In this document: in pieces, positions 49,463 to 57,405 of the stretch
How positions within the stretch are numbered: the first letter of the stretch is position 1
Layout: the number at the start of each line of letters is the position of its first letter
NCBI RefSeq assembly: GCF_009760925.1
Contig: NZ_VRLV01000010.1
Coordinates: 124,001-188,000, forward strand
Reading direction: 5' to 3'
DNA: 64,000 bases
From: Nonomuraea typhae
GTDB lineage: Bacteria > Actinomycetota > Actinomycetes > Streptosporangiales > Streptosporangiaceae
Position numbers and translations under genes: made by a program
Notes under the pieces: model-generated
Databases searched by the model: none
What the model saw: only the letters and a program-made list of their open reading frames with translations
Told to the model about the DNA's origin: nothing

Positions 49463-50341
49463 CAGGGCGATGGCGGCCACGCCGTACGATCTGATCTCGC
49501 GCGGGTCGGTGGTGAAGGCGCGTAGCGACCAGCGCAGGGCTTCGGCGCGGCGGCCGACCGCGACCCTGGTGAAGGCGACCTGCCCGGCCAGGCGGGAGTA
49601 GCCCTTGCGGGAGGTGCGGATCTCGGGGTAGCGCTCCAGCAGCCACTGCAGGGCCTCGGCGATGACGTCCCAGCGGCCGGCGAAGTGCGACTGGGCGTGC
49701 ATGCGCACGTGCAGGTGCTCCTCGGGGACGTGCACGATGGGCGCGTGGCGGGCGGCGCGCAGGAGCATCTCGTAGTCCTCGCCGTAGCCGCTCGGGATGG
49801 TCTCGGAGAACAGGCCGACCTCGTCGCCGACCAGCGCCGAACGGCGGGCCAGGAAGCCGGAGGGGTGCATGGCGGGCTGCCGGCCGTCCAGGAGGTCGGC
49901 GAAGGGGACCAGGCGCTTGTCCAGGTGGATGTGGCGGGTCCACTCGTCGTGGACGATGCGCGAGCCGCACGTGGAGAAGACGGCGTCGGGGTGCTCGCGG
50001 ACCGCCTCGACCTGGGCGGTGATCTTGGTGGGCAGCCAGGTGTCGTCGTCGTCGCAGAAGGCCACCCACTCCACGTCCGCGCCGTGGGCGAGGATGCCGC
50101 TGTTGCGGGCGGCGGGCAGGCCGCGCACCCGCTCGTTCCTGATGAGCCGCACCGGCCGCGAGGCGGAGCCGGAGGCCAGGTCGGGATCGGGGTCGTTGCC
50201 GTCGAAGACCACGATCGTGGTCACGGTGCCGGGATAGTCCTGGGCGGTGATGCCCGCGATCGTCTCCCTGATCATCTCCGGCCGGTCGCCGCGCGTGCAC
50301 ACCACGACACCGACCTCGGGCCACGACTCGGATTGCGCCAT
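49400..50341 (-). CDS. GT2 glycosyltransferase on the opposite strand
   Basis: 313-residue GT-A enzyme. Donor fold: EVGVVVCTRGDRPEMIRETI, LIRNERVRGLPAARNSGILA and AFCDDDDTWLPTKI (D-x-D). Acceptor-side segments include PSGYGEDYEMLLRAARHA. The C-terminal 80 residues are helical with several Arg/Leu repeats. No membrane segment. It is the only minus-strand enzyme within the polysaccharide set and faces away from the DegT gene, so it needs its own promoter in the 66-base gap 50342-50407. Confidence 0.87.
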   Translation of the reverse strand: MAQSESWPEVGVVVCTRGDRPEMIRETIAGITAQDYPGTVTTIVVFDGNDPDPDLASGSASRPVRLIRNERVRGLPAARNSGILAHGADVEWVAFCDDDDTWLPTKITAQVEAVREHPDAVFSTCGSRIVHDEWTRHIHLDKRLVPFADLLDGRQPAMHPSGFLARRSALVGDEVGLFSETIPSGYGEDYEMLLRAARHAPIVHVPEEHLHVRMHAQSHFAGRWDVIAEALQWLLERYPEIRTSRKGYSRLAGQVAFTRVAVGRRAEALRWSLRAFTTDPREIRSYGVAAIALLRLDPAWVVRRMEARGLGAP

Positions 50342-50394
50342 CGTTTAGACCGCCCTGGGGGGAACAAGAACCTGCGATCGCCGACGTTACAGCG

Positions 50395-50408
50395 TATCGT
50401 TCCATCCG
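50395..50408 (+). promoter_or_regulatory. -10 element for leaderless DegT gene
   Basis: TATCGT at 50395-50400 ends eight bases before the GTG at 50408, the same spacing as at the divergent promoter at 26606. No ribosome-binding site is present between them. Confidence 0.45.
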
Positions 50409-51583
50409 TGCCGAAGTACCAGGGAAAGCGGGACGATGTCCTGCTCGCGCCGCTGGTCCGGCGGACCGGACGCCCGGCGGTCTACCTGCCCTCCGCGCGG
50501 CTCGGGCTGTGCCTGGCCCTCCGCGCGCTCGTGGAGCCGGGACAGCGGGTGCTCATGTCCCCGGTCAACTGCGAGACCGTGCTGTTCGCCGCCGTGGCGG
50601 CCGGGTTGCGCCCGGTCATGGCGCCCCTCTCGCCGGACGACGCCACCATCGACGCCGCACGGGTCGACTGGAGCGGAATCGGCGCCGTGGTCGCGACCCA
50701 CATGTACGGCCTGCCCGGGCAGATCGCCCGCCTGGCCGCCGAGTGCGCGGCCAGAGGCGTGGTCCTGGTCGAGGACTGCGCCCACGCCTTCCAGACCAGC
50801 GTGGCCGGGCGGCACGTCGGCACGTTCGGCGCGGCGGCCTCCTTCAGCCTGTCCAAGCACCCGCGGGCCGGGGCGGGCGGCGTGCTGGTGCTGCGCGAGG
50901 AGGCGGTCGCCGAGCGCGTGGCGGCCATGCGCGACGACCTGCTGCTGCCGCCGGCGACCGGCGGGGAGCTGCGCGCGGTGGCCGGGCCCCTGCTGCGCGA
51001 CGCCGTCTACGCGCTGCGCCTGAGCACCCCGGCCTGGCGGCTGGCCCGCGCGCTCGGCATCGAGGCCACCTACGTCAGCGACGACTCCCGCGCCCGCGAC
51101 CTGGCCGCGGTCACCGACGGCGAACTGCCCGCCTTCGACCGCTGGCTGTCGGTGGGCTCGGGCGGCTACCGCACCGCCCACGGCGGCGTGCTGCGCCGCT
51201 TCGCCGCCGCCCGCCAGCGCACCGCCGAGCGCGAGCGCGAGCGCCGCGTGCGCGGCGTGCGGCTGCTGGCCGGCCTGCCCGTGACCGCCCCGCCGGTGCG
51301 GGAGCTGAGCGACCAGCCGCTGTTCCGCGTCCCGCTGCTGGTCGAGGAGCGCGACGCGGCCATCGCCGCGCTGGAGCGCCGCGGCGTCATCACCACGGCG
51401 CTGTACATGCCGCCGCTGGACGAGGACTTCGGCCCGGTGACGGAGCCGGGCCCCACCCCGGAGCTCGCCGCGTGGTGGACCCGGCACGTGCTGCCCGTCG
51501 ACCCGCTCCAGGCCGCCCGTGCGCTGCCCGTGCTGCGCACGCTGACCTCGCCGGTACGGCCAAGCGTTCGTACAGCGGATTGA
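50408..51583 (+). CDS. DegT/DnrJ/EryC1-family PLP aminotransferase
   Basis: 391-residue pyridoxal-phosphate enzyme that typically transaminates a nucleotide-linked keto sugar to an amino sugar. Motifs: VLMSPVNCETVLFAAVAAGL, VVLVEDCAHAFQTS (cofactor Asp) and GAAASFSLSKHPRAGAGGVLV, with the Schiff-base Lys at residue 150. The C-terminal half (about 210-300) is more variable than usual and Arg-rich. Together with the deacetylase it suggests an amino-sugar-containing polymer. Start GTG 50408. Confidence 0.85.
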   Translation: MPKYQGKRDDVLLAPLVRRTGRPAVYLPSARLGLCLALRALVEPGQRVLMSPVNCETVLFAAVAAGLRPVMAPLSPDDATIDAARVDWSGIGAVVATHMYGLPGQIARLAAECAARGVVLVEDCAHAFQTSVAGRHVGTFGAAASFSLSKHPRAGAGGVLVLREEAVAERVAAMRDDLLLPPATGGELRAVAGPLLRDAVYALRLSTPAWRLARALGIEATYVSDDSRARDLAAVTDGELPAFDRWLSVGSGGYRTAHGGVLRRFAAARQRTAERERERRVRGVRLLAGLPVTAPPVRELSDQPLFRVPLLVEERDAAIAALERRGVITTALYMPPLDEDFGPVTEPGPTPELAAWWTRHVLPVDPLQAARALPVLRTLTSPVRPSVRTAD

Positions 51584-51636
51584 AGGCGCCGCTCCCTACA
51601 CTGGAGGCCGATCCGAGCGCCCCTACGGAGCCCCCC

Positions 51637-52689
51637 ATGCCCCAGGAATCGGCGGGCCGGCACGCCGTGCCCCGCAGGAGCCGCCGTGCCCTGTGGAGCG
51701 TGCTCCTCGTCCTCGCCGTCCTCGGCGCGGCCACGGTCGTCTACCTCCGCCTCACGGCCACGCCCGGCGGCCGTGACTGCTCCGCCCCGGCCACGCTCAA
51801 GCAGGGCCCCGCCTGCGGCGCCTGGTGGGGCGTCTACACCCCGCCGGCCGCCGCCGGCATGCTCGGCCCGGTCACCGCGCTGGAACGCCAGGTCGGCAGG
51901 AGGTTCGACGTCGTCTTCGCCTACCACGACATGTCCGAGACGATCAACGGCCAGATGCTGCGCGGCGACGAGCCGCAGGCCGGCCGCGACCGGCTGCTGC
52001 TGCTCGGCTGGGAGTCCGAACGCTGGAACACCGGCGACAACATCCCCTGGGCCAGCCTCGCCCGCGGCGAGGCCGACCACAGCGTGATCGACCCGCAGGC
52101 CCGGCGCATCAAGGAGTACGGCAAGCCGGTCCTGCTCGGCTTCGACGGCGAGATGGAGATGCGCAAGAACGCCGGCTCCCCCGCCGACTACGTGGCCGCC
52201 TACCGGCACATCGTCGAGCGGTTCAGGCGGCTCGGCGTCACCAACGTGGCCTGGGTGTGGGGCGTGACCGGCTACTACCCCTTCCGCCACCGCTGGAAGG
52301 CGTTCTACCCGGGCGACGACTACGTGGACTGGGTCAGCTACGACCCCTACAACTTCGCCCGCTGCCGCAACGCCGAGTGGCAGGACTTCGAGACGACGAT
52401 CAAGCCCACCTACGACTGGTTCACGGCCAACGGGTTCGGCAGCAAGCCGTTCATCCTCAGCGAGTACGGCACCGAGCACGACCTGCGCAGCGACGCCGCC
52501 CGCGGGCGCTGGTACGCCGACGTGCCCGAGGTGCTGGCCGATCTGCCCAACATCAAGGCGGTCGTCCAGTGGAACGCCGTGGACGCCGACGGCTGCGACT
52601 TCACCCTCACCGGGCCCGGCACGCTCACGGAGTTCACCCGGGCGGGCAAGGCCCCCTACGTACGGCAGAGCCTGCCGGCCGCCCGCTAG
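51637..52689 (+). CDS. Membrane-anchored GH26-like glycoside hydrolase
   Basis: 350 residues. A single N-terminal helix (ALWSVLLVLAVLGAATVVYL, about 20-40) anchors or exports the protein. The outer domain is a TIM barrel like GH26 mannanases: GAWWGVYTPPAAAG, GKPVLLGFDGEMEMRKNAG, NVAWVWGVTGYYPFRHRWKA, DDYVDWVSYDPYNF and FILSEYGTEHD, whose Glu would be the nucleophile and the Glu of GEMEM the acid/base. GGAG lies six bases before ATG 51637. It probably trims or releases the polymer made by this locus; mannan specificity is not proved. Confidence 0.82.
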   Translation: MPQESAGRHAVPRRSRRALWSVLLVLAVLGAATVVYLRLTATPGGRDCSAPATLKQGPACGAWWGVYTPPAAAGMLGPVTALERQVGRRFDVVFAYHDMSETINGQMLRGDEPQAGRDRLLLLGWESERWNTGDNIPWASLARGEADHSVIDPQARRIKEYGKPVLLGFDGEMEMRKNAGSPADYVAAYRHIVERFRRLGVTNVAWVWGVTGYYPFRHRWKAFYPGDDYVDWVSYDPYNFARCRNAEWQDFETTIKPTYDWFTANGFGSKPFILSEYGTEHDLRSDAARGRWYADVPEVLADLPNIKAVVQWNAVDADGCDFTLTGPGTLTEFTRAGKAPYVRQSLPAAR

Positions 52690-53672
52690 GGTGAGTCCGC
52701 GAAGTCCGGCTTCTCCGCCGGCTCGAAGCGGAAGGTCTGGTCGCGTTTGCCCGAGCACGCGTCCTGCGCCAGCTCGCCGCCCGGGTGCACGTCAGCCTCG
52801 CCGTCCAGCAGGCCGATGCATTTGCCGCTGTGGACGGGACGCAGGATGTAGCCGAGGTTGCCGTCGCGCTCGAACAGGAACCGCTGGTGCGCCGCCCCGA
52901 TGCAGTCGGAGGGGGCGACCAGCGCCTCGTCGCCGAGGTAGGCGCCGTCCACGGTCAGGCAGCCGGTGCCCTCCGTGGGGTGGAACCACTGGATCTCGTA
53001 GACGTCCGGGCCGAGGGACCTGACCTTGGTGGCCGGCCCCGGGTCGGAGCAGGGGCGCTGGACGGCGAGCGGGCGGTCGGTCCGGCCCGAGCGTTCGCGG
53101 CCCTCGCCCACGCACAGTCCGCGGCCGGCGACGTGCGAGGGGATCATGCGGTACCAGCCGTCCGCGAGCGGTCCGGGGGCGGCCGTCTGGCTGGCCGCCG
53201 CCTTGCCCTCCAGCATCTCGCCGATGCCCCTGATGAGCGTGGGCGCGAACACGAGGGCGGCGGCCAGGCCCACGGCGACCGCGACCGCGGGCCACCAGCG
53301 GCGCACGAGCGAGCGTCCGCCCGCCTCGGCTCCGGCTCCGGGTCCGGGTCCGGGTTCGGCGGAGGGCTGGGGTTCCGCGCCTGAAGGCGGCGGCTCGGCG
53401 TCCGAGGCCAGGGCGCGGCGGGCGTGGACCCAGCGGCCGATCTCCGCCTCGTCCAGGCCGCAGGCGGCGGTGAAGGCGAGCACGAAGTCCTCCCTGGGGA
53501 GGGTGGCCCGGCCGAGAACGCCCGCGACCGTGCTCGCGGGCAGCGTGCCACCCGCTTTGGTGGCGAGCTGGCGATAGGTGAGGCCGCTCCAGCGGCGTAA
53601 TCGCGACAGCGCGGTGACGTACTCGGCGGCTGTCGTGGCTTGCGTGGGGTCGGGTGGGCCGGCCTGGTCCAA
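52686..53672 (-). CDS. HTH-transmembrane-ricin (beta-trefoil) protein
   Basis: 328 residues. Residues about 15-70 form an XRE-like HTH (YVTALSRLRRWSGLTYRQLA, LPASTVAGVLGRATLPREDF), often found in actinobacterial membrane sensors; a Pro/Glu linker precedes one membrane helix (WWPAVAVAVGLAAALVFAPT, near 130-148). The outer 170 residues are a ricin-type lectin domain with repeated Q-x-F/W elements (YEIQWFHPTEGTGCLTVDG, HQRFLF, DQTFRFE). A sugar-sensing one-component regulator is a fair guess given the flanking genes. Start is TTG 53672. Its end overlaps the hydrolase gene by four bases. Confidence 0.75.
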   Translation of the reverse strand: MDQAGPPDPTQATTAAEYVTALSRLRRWSGLTYRQLATKAGGTLPASTVAGVLGRATLPREDFVLAFTAACGLDEAEIGRWVHARRALASDAEPPPSGAEPQPSAEPGPGPGAGAEAGGRSLVRRWWPAVAVAVGLAAALVFAPTLIRGIGEMLEGKAAASQTAAPGPLADGWYRMIPSHVAGRGLCVGEGRERSGRTDRPLAVQRPCSDPGPATKVRSLGPDVYEIQWFHPTEGTGCLTVDGAYLGDEALVAPSDCIGAAHQRFLFERDGNLGYILRPVHSGKCIGLLDGEADVHPGGELAQDACSGKRDQTFRFEPAEKPDFADSP

Positions 53673-53746
53673 CGCTGCTTCTTCCGCTCGGTAGCCCTCT
53701 TCTCCTGGCTCGGGCGGTCATGCTAACAAATGGCCTTAACGCGAGT

Positions 53747-53784
53747 CATCCCCCTGCCTGGACACGGGAGGCGGCAGGGGGATG
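53747..53784. promoter_or_regulatory. Strong 12-bp hairpin in a divergent interval
   Basis: CATCCCCCTGCC / GGCAGGGGGATG, perfect, around a 14-base loop. Placed 75 bases upstream of the HTH-ricin gene start and far upstream of the plus-strand gene; no T-run. It may be a large operator, a small RNA structure or a transcription barrier. Confidence 0.5.
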
Positions 53785-54028
53785 AGTCCGTCAGCCGGTC
53801 AGCAGCAGATGTCCGGACCGGACAGGACCGGGCCGTGCCGCGGACACGGCGCCCTCCTCAGCCGTCCGCGGCCAAGCCGGGGCCCCTGTATCCGGCTTGG
53901 ACACCGACCGCCTCCGAACGGACACGGTGGCGCGTTCGCGATGTGCATCGGGCGACCTCCGATGGAGAAGGTTGGTGCGAGCACTCCGTACGTTGCCCAA
54001 CGGGCGCCGCCCAGCCAAGATCGAACGG

Positions 54029-54049
54029 CGTTCCGAACTGTTCGGAACG
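54029..54049. promoter_or_regulatory. Inverted repeat CGTTCCGAA-CTG-TTCGGAACG
   Basis: Perfect 9-bp arms with a 3-base centre, 79 bases before the GTG at 54128 and 28 bases upstream of a TAAAGT that may be the -10 box. It would then lie just upstream of the -35 region. Likely operator for the large glycosyltransferase gene. Confidence 0.6.
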
Positions 54050-54127
54050 GCCCCGGCCACCCCCGGCGGGACCGAGTAAAGTCCTGGGTATCCGTCGTTC
54101 CGCTGAGGGTCGGGAAAGGTACACACG

Positions 54128-57001
54128 GTGGAGGAGAGGGCGACGCGTGAGGTGAAACGGCCCGCCGTACCACCACCGCCGGCCGAGCCGATGCCCGGCG
54201 AGGACGACGACGCCACCGTCACCCGGCCGATTCCCAAGATCCCGCCGGCCGCGCTGGACGGGAAGACGGTGCCCACGCTCTCGGTCGTCGTCGTCACCGG
54301 CGAGGTCGGCGCCTGGCATCAGCTGCGGGTCACGCTCGCCTCCCTGCGCGCCCAGCTGGAGCCGCCCGAGCAGATCATCGTGGTCGTCGACCACTGCCCC
54401 GAGCTCGCCGAGCTGGCCCGCACCGGCCTCGACGACGTCATGGTCCTGCACAACGAGGGCCAGCCGGGCGTGGCCGCCGCCCGCAACCTGGGGCTGGCCG
54501 CCGCCACCGGCGACGTCGTGGCCTTCCACGACGACGAGACCGCCGCCGAGCCCGACTGGTCGGCCTGCCTGCTGCGGGCCTTCACCGACCGGCAGGTGCT
54601 GGCCGTGCGCAGCGCGCTGACGCTGCGGTGGGTGGCCGGCCGGCCGCGCTGGTTCCCCGAGGAGCTCGCCTGGCTGATGGGCGCCTCGTGCACGGGCTCG
54701 CCGGAGGAGTCGGGGCCGCTCGACGACCTGTACGGCGCCGGCCTGGCCTTCCGGCGCGACGCGCTCACCGAGGTGGGCGGATTCCCCGCCGACCTCGACC
54801 ACCAGGCCGGCAACGTGCTGGCCGAGCCGCCCGGCGGCGTCAAGGCCGAGTTGTTCCACCTGCTCACCGACCAGAACCCCAACGGCGTCGTCCGCTTCGA
54901 GCCCGCCGCCCGCCTGCGCGCGGGGATCTCCGCCCGCCGGGCCTCCCGCTCGTACGTGATCTCCCGCTGCCTGGCCGAGGGCAAGTCGCTGGCGGCCGTC
55001 CCCCACCGCGACCGCGGGCGCCGGGCGCTGAGCGCGCACCTGGCCCAGGTGCGCTCCTCGCTGCCGCGCACCACCTTCCAGGCGATCACCGTGACCGGCC
55101 CCGGCAACGTACGGCCCGGCCAGGCGCTGGTCACGCGGCTGCTGGCGATGCTGGCCACGGTCATCGGCTACATGAGCGGCCGGATGGACTCCACCCGCGC
55201 CGACCAGGTCCCGGCCGCGGGGAACGTCACCTGGTTCGTCGCCCGCACCGCGCTGCCGATAGCCACCATCCTGTGGGGCCTGTCGCTGCGCCGGGTGAAC
55301 CTCGACGAGATGACCGACCTCGGGCTGCTCACGGTCCTGCCGGCGACGTTCTGGATGGCGATCGTGGTCATGATCGTCGGCTTCGTCGCGCTGCTCAACG
55401 ACCGGCACGCGCTGGAGTTATGGCACGCCGGCTACGTGCTCATCCTCATCGCGGTGCTGCATGCCACGCCCAGCCTGCTCTACCCGACACTGCGCTATCC
55501 GTGGGCGTGGAAGCACGTCTCGATCATCGACTACCTGATCAGGCACGGCGCCACCGACCCGGCCGCCGGCGCGCTGTCGGCCTACCACCAGTGGCCCGGG
55601 TTCTTCTCCTTCTTCGCGCTCATGACCGAGGCGACCCGACTGGAGAACGCCCTCGACATCGCCAAGTGGGGGCCGCTGGTCTTCAACGTGGCGACCCTGC
55701 TGCCGCTGCTGCTGCTCTTCCGGACCGTGACCAGGAACCGCCAGCTCATCTGGGGCGGCATCTGGGTGTACTTCTCCTGCTCGTGGGTCGGCCAGGACTA
55801 TTTCTCGCCGCAGGCCACCACGCTCGTGCTCTACCTCATCGTGCTGGCCGTGGTGGTGCGCAGGTTCCGCCGGGGCCCCATCCGGCCGGGGCCCGATCCG
55901 CACGGGCTGGCCGCCGAGCCGCCGCCCATGACCACCACCTACGCCCGGCTGACCTGGACGCTGCTGCTGGTCATCCCGATCGCGGCCATCGCCTCCTCCC
56001 ACCAGCTCACGCCGCTCATGCTGGTGGCCACGCTCGGCCTGCTGTTCATCCTGCGCCGCCACCGCAACTTCGGCATCCTGTTCGTCAGCGCCGCGCTGGC
56101 CGGTGGGTGGGCGGTCGGGATCGCCTGGCAGGTGCTGCAAAGCAAGATCAGCTACATCGTCGGCTCGCTCGGCGACGCGGGCGGCAACCTCGACGCCGGT
56201 CTGGTCGCGCTCGGCGACGTCGCCCCCGGCCAGGTCATCGTCGCCTACGCCGACCGGGCGCTGTCGCTGGGCCTGTGGCTGCTGGCCATCGCGGGGGCGA
56301 TTCTGCGCCGCCAGTGGCTGCGCAGGCCCGGGCTCCCCCTGCTGATGATCGGCCTGGCGCCGCTGGCGTTCTTCGCGGCAGGCAGCTACGGCGGGGAGAT
56401 CCTGTTCCGCGTCTACCTGTTCACGCTGCCGCTGACCGCCTTCCTGGCCGCCGCGGTCTTCCTGCCGGGCCGCCGGGCGGTCGTCCGCCTGCTGGTGCTG
56501 CCGGTCGTGCTGCTGCTCATGGTCGCCGGGTTCTTCTTCGGCAACTACGGCAAGGAGCAGGGCAACTACTTCACGCTGGACGAGGTGGAGCTGGTCCGCG
56601 AGCTCCACCGGATCGCGCCGGACAACTCGCTCATCGTCGCCCCCACCTTCTTCTTGCCCGGGGCCTACGACGAGTACGAACGCTTCGACCAGAGCTGGCT
56701 GGACGAGCTGCCGCCGACGCGCGCGGCCGTGCCCAACCTGCCGTCGTACGTTCCCACGCTGAGCGAGTTCGTCGAGCGGCCCGCTCCTTCGCTGATCAGC
56801 CTGATGAGCAAGCTGCCGCCCGGGGCCAAGGGCTACCTCGTGCTCAACCGCACCCAGCGCCCCGCCACCGAGACGCCCGGCATTCTGCCCAAGGGGACGA
56901 TCAACCGGCTCAAGCAGGACGTCGAGGCGTCCAAGCGGTTCAAGCGCGTGCTGAGCAATCCCGGCGGGGACGTCTACGAGCTGCTTCCGGAGAAACCATG
57001 A
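54128..57001 (+). CDS. GT2 glycosyltransferase fused to a large polytopic membrane domain
   Basis: 957 residues. After a charged, Pro-rich N-terminus, residues about 48-270 are a GT-A domain (LSVVVVTGEVGAWHQLRVTL, QPGVAAARNLGLAAATGDVV, FHDDET with D135-D136). From about 370 to 780 there are some twelve membrane helices separated by short loops, with outer-loop residues DYLIRHGATDPAAGALSAYH and GQDYFSPQATTLVLYL typical of GT-C or polymerase-like proteins. The last about 150 residues are an outer soluble domain (LVRELHRIAPDNSLIVAPTF, KGYLVLNRTQRP). It could polymerise or transfer a lipid-linked unit. Start GTG 54128. Coupled to the next gene (ATGA). Confidence 0.85.
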   Translation: MEERATREVKRPAVPPPPAEPMPGEDDDATVTRPIPKIPPAALDGKTVPTLSVVVVTGEVGAWHQLRVTLASLRAQLEPPEQIIVVVDHCPELAELARTGLDDVMVLHNEGQPGVAAARNLGLAAATGDVVAFHDDETAAEPDWSACLLRAFTDRQVLAVRSALTLRWVAGRPRWFPEELAWLMGASCTGSPEESGPLDDLYGAGLAFRRDALTEVGGFPADLDHQAGNVLAEPPGGVKAELFHLLTDQNPNGVVRFEPAARLRAGISARRASRSYVISRCLAEGKSLAAVPHRDRGRRALSAHLAQVRSSLPRTTFQAITVTGPGNVRPGQALVTRLLAMLATVIGYMSGRMDSTRADQVPAAGNVTWFVARTALPIATILWGLSLRRVNLDEMTDLGLLTVLPATFWMAIVVMIVGFVALLNDRHALELWHAGYVLILIAVLHATPSLLYPTLRYPWAWKHVSIIDYLIRHGATDPAAGALSAYHQWPGFFSFFALMTEATRLENALDIAKWGPLVFNVATLLPLLLLFRTVTRNRQLIWGGIWVYFSCSWVGQDYFSPQATTLVLYLIVLAVVVRRFRRGPIRPGPDPHGLAAEPPPMTTTYARLTWTLLLVIPIAAIASSHQLTPLMLVATLGLLFILRRHRNFGILFVSAALAGGWAVGIAWQVLQSKISYIVGSLGDAGGNLDAGLVALGDVAPGQVIVAYADRALSLGLWLLAIAGAILRRQWLRRPGLPLLMIGLAPLAFFAAGSYGGEILFRVYLFTLPLTAFLAAAVFLPGRRAVVRLLVLPVVLLLMVAGFFFGNYGKEQGNYFTLDEVELVRELHRIAPDNSLIVAPTFFLPGAYDEYERFDQSWLDELPPTRAAVPNLPSYVPTLSEFVERPAPSLISLMSKLPPGAKGYLVLNRTQRPATETPGILPKGTINRLKQDVEASKRFKRVLSNPGGDVYELLPEKP

Positions 57002-57405
57002 CCTTCTCTCGGCTGTCGCTGCTGCTTCTGGGGCTGTCCGGCTGGGTCGCCGTGCTCGCCACCCTCCTGTCGCCCGGCTCGCCGATCTGCGTGGTGGTGA
57101 ACGTCGTCTTCCTCCTGTTGTGCCCGGGGGCGGCCGTCCTCGGGCTGGTCCGCCCGCTGCTGGGGCGCCGGGACCACACTGGGGACGCGATGGAGAGCGC
57201 GGCGCTGGCCTTCGCCATCAGCATCGGGATGGGGATGCTGGTCAGCGAGGCGTACTTCCTGACCGCCACCTTCACCCTGGAGCGCACGCTGATCACGCTG
57301 GCCGCCATCACCTCGGCGGCCGCTCTGGGCGCGGTGATCACGTCGGCGCGCGCCCGCCGCGTCCCGCTCGGCCGCCGGGAGGGCGTCGTGCGCCGCCGTC
57401 AATAG
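56998..57405 (+). CDS. Small membrane protein coupled to the GT2 fusion
   Basis: 135 residues with about four helices (LSLLLLGLSGWVAVLATLLS, CVVVNVVFLLLCPGAAVLGL, FAISIGMGMLVSEAYFLTAT and a last Ala-rich one) and a basic cytoplasmic tail (RARRVPLGRREGVVRRRQ). It starts within the stop of the large glycosyltransferase gene, so it is probably an accessory subunit. No named family is evident. The helix pattern recalls the first part of DUF1616 proteins, which also occur in actinobacterial polysaccharide loci. Confidence 0.7.
   Translation: MTFSRLSLLLLGLSGWVAVLATLLSPGSPICVVVNVVFLLLCPGAAVLGLVRPLLGRRDHTGDAMESAALAFAISIGMGMLVSEAYFLTATFTLERTLITLAAITSAAALGAVITSARARRVPLGRREGVVRRRQ

Larger units (their letters stand above)
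53673..54127. other. Noncoding interval before the GT2-membrane fusion
   Basis: 455 bases between divergent genes. No supported gene. It holds a 12-bp-stem hairpin at 53747-53784, a 9-bp-arm palindrome at 54029-54049 and a TAAAGT at 54077-54082 that could be the -10 box for the gene at 54128. Confidence 0.5.

Noticed and set aside
49685..50407. Long N-terminal extension of the DegT gene
   Set aside because: The in-frame extension lies antisense to a clear GT2 gene and has no homology; GTG 50408 begins the aminotransferase fold and follows a suitable -10 box.
53730..54155. 141-codon open frame in the interval before the GT2 fusion
   Set aside because: Arg/Pro-rich without domain, runs through two inverted repeats and into the next gene; no ribosome-binding site.
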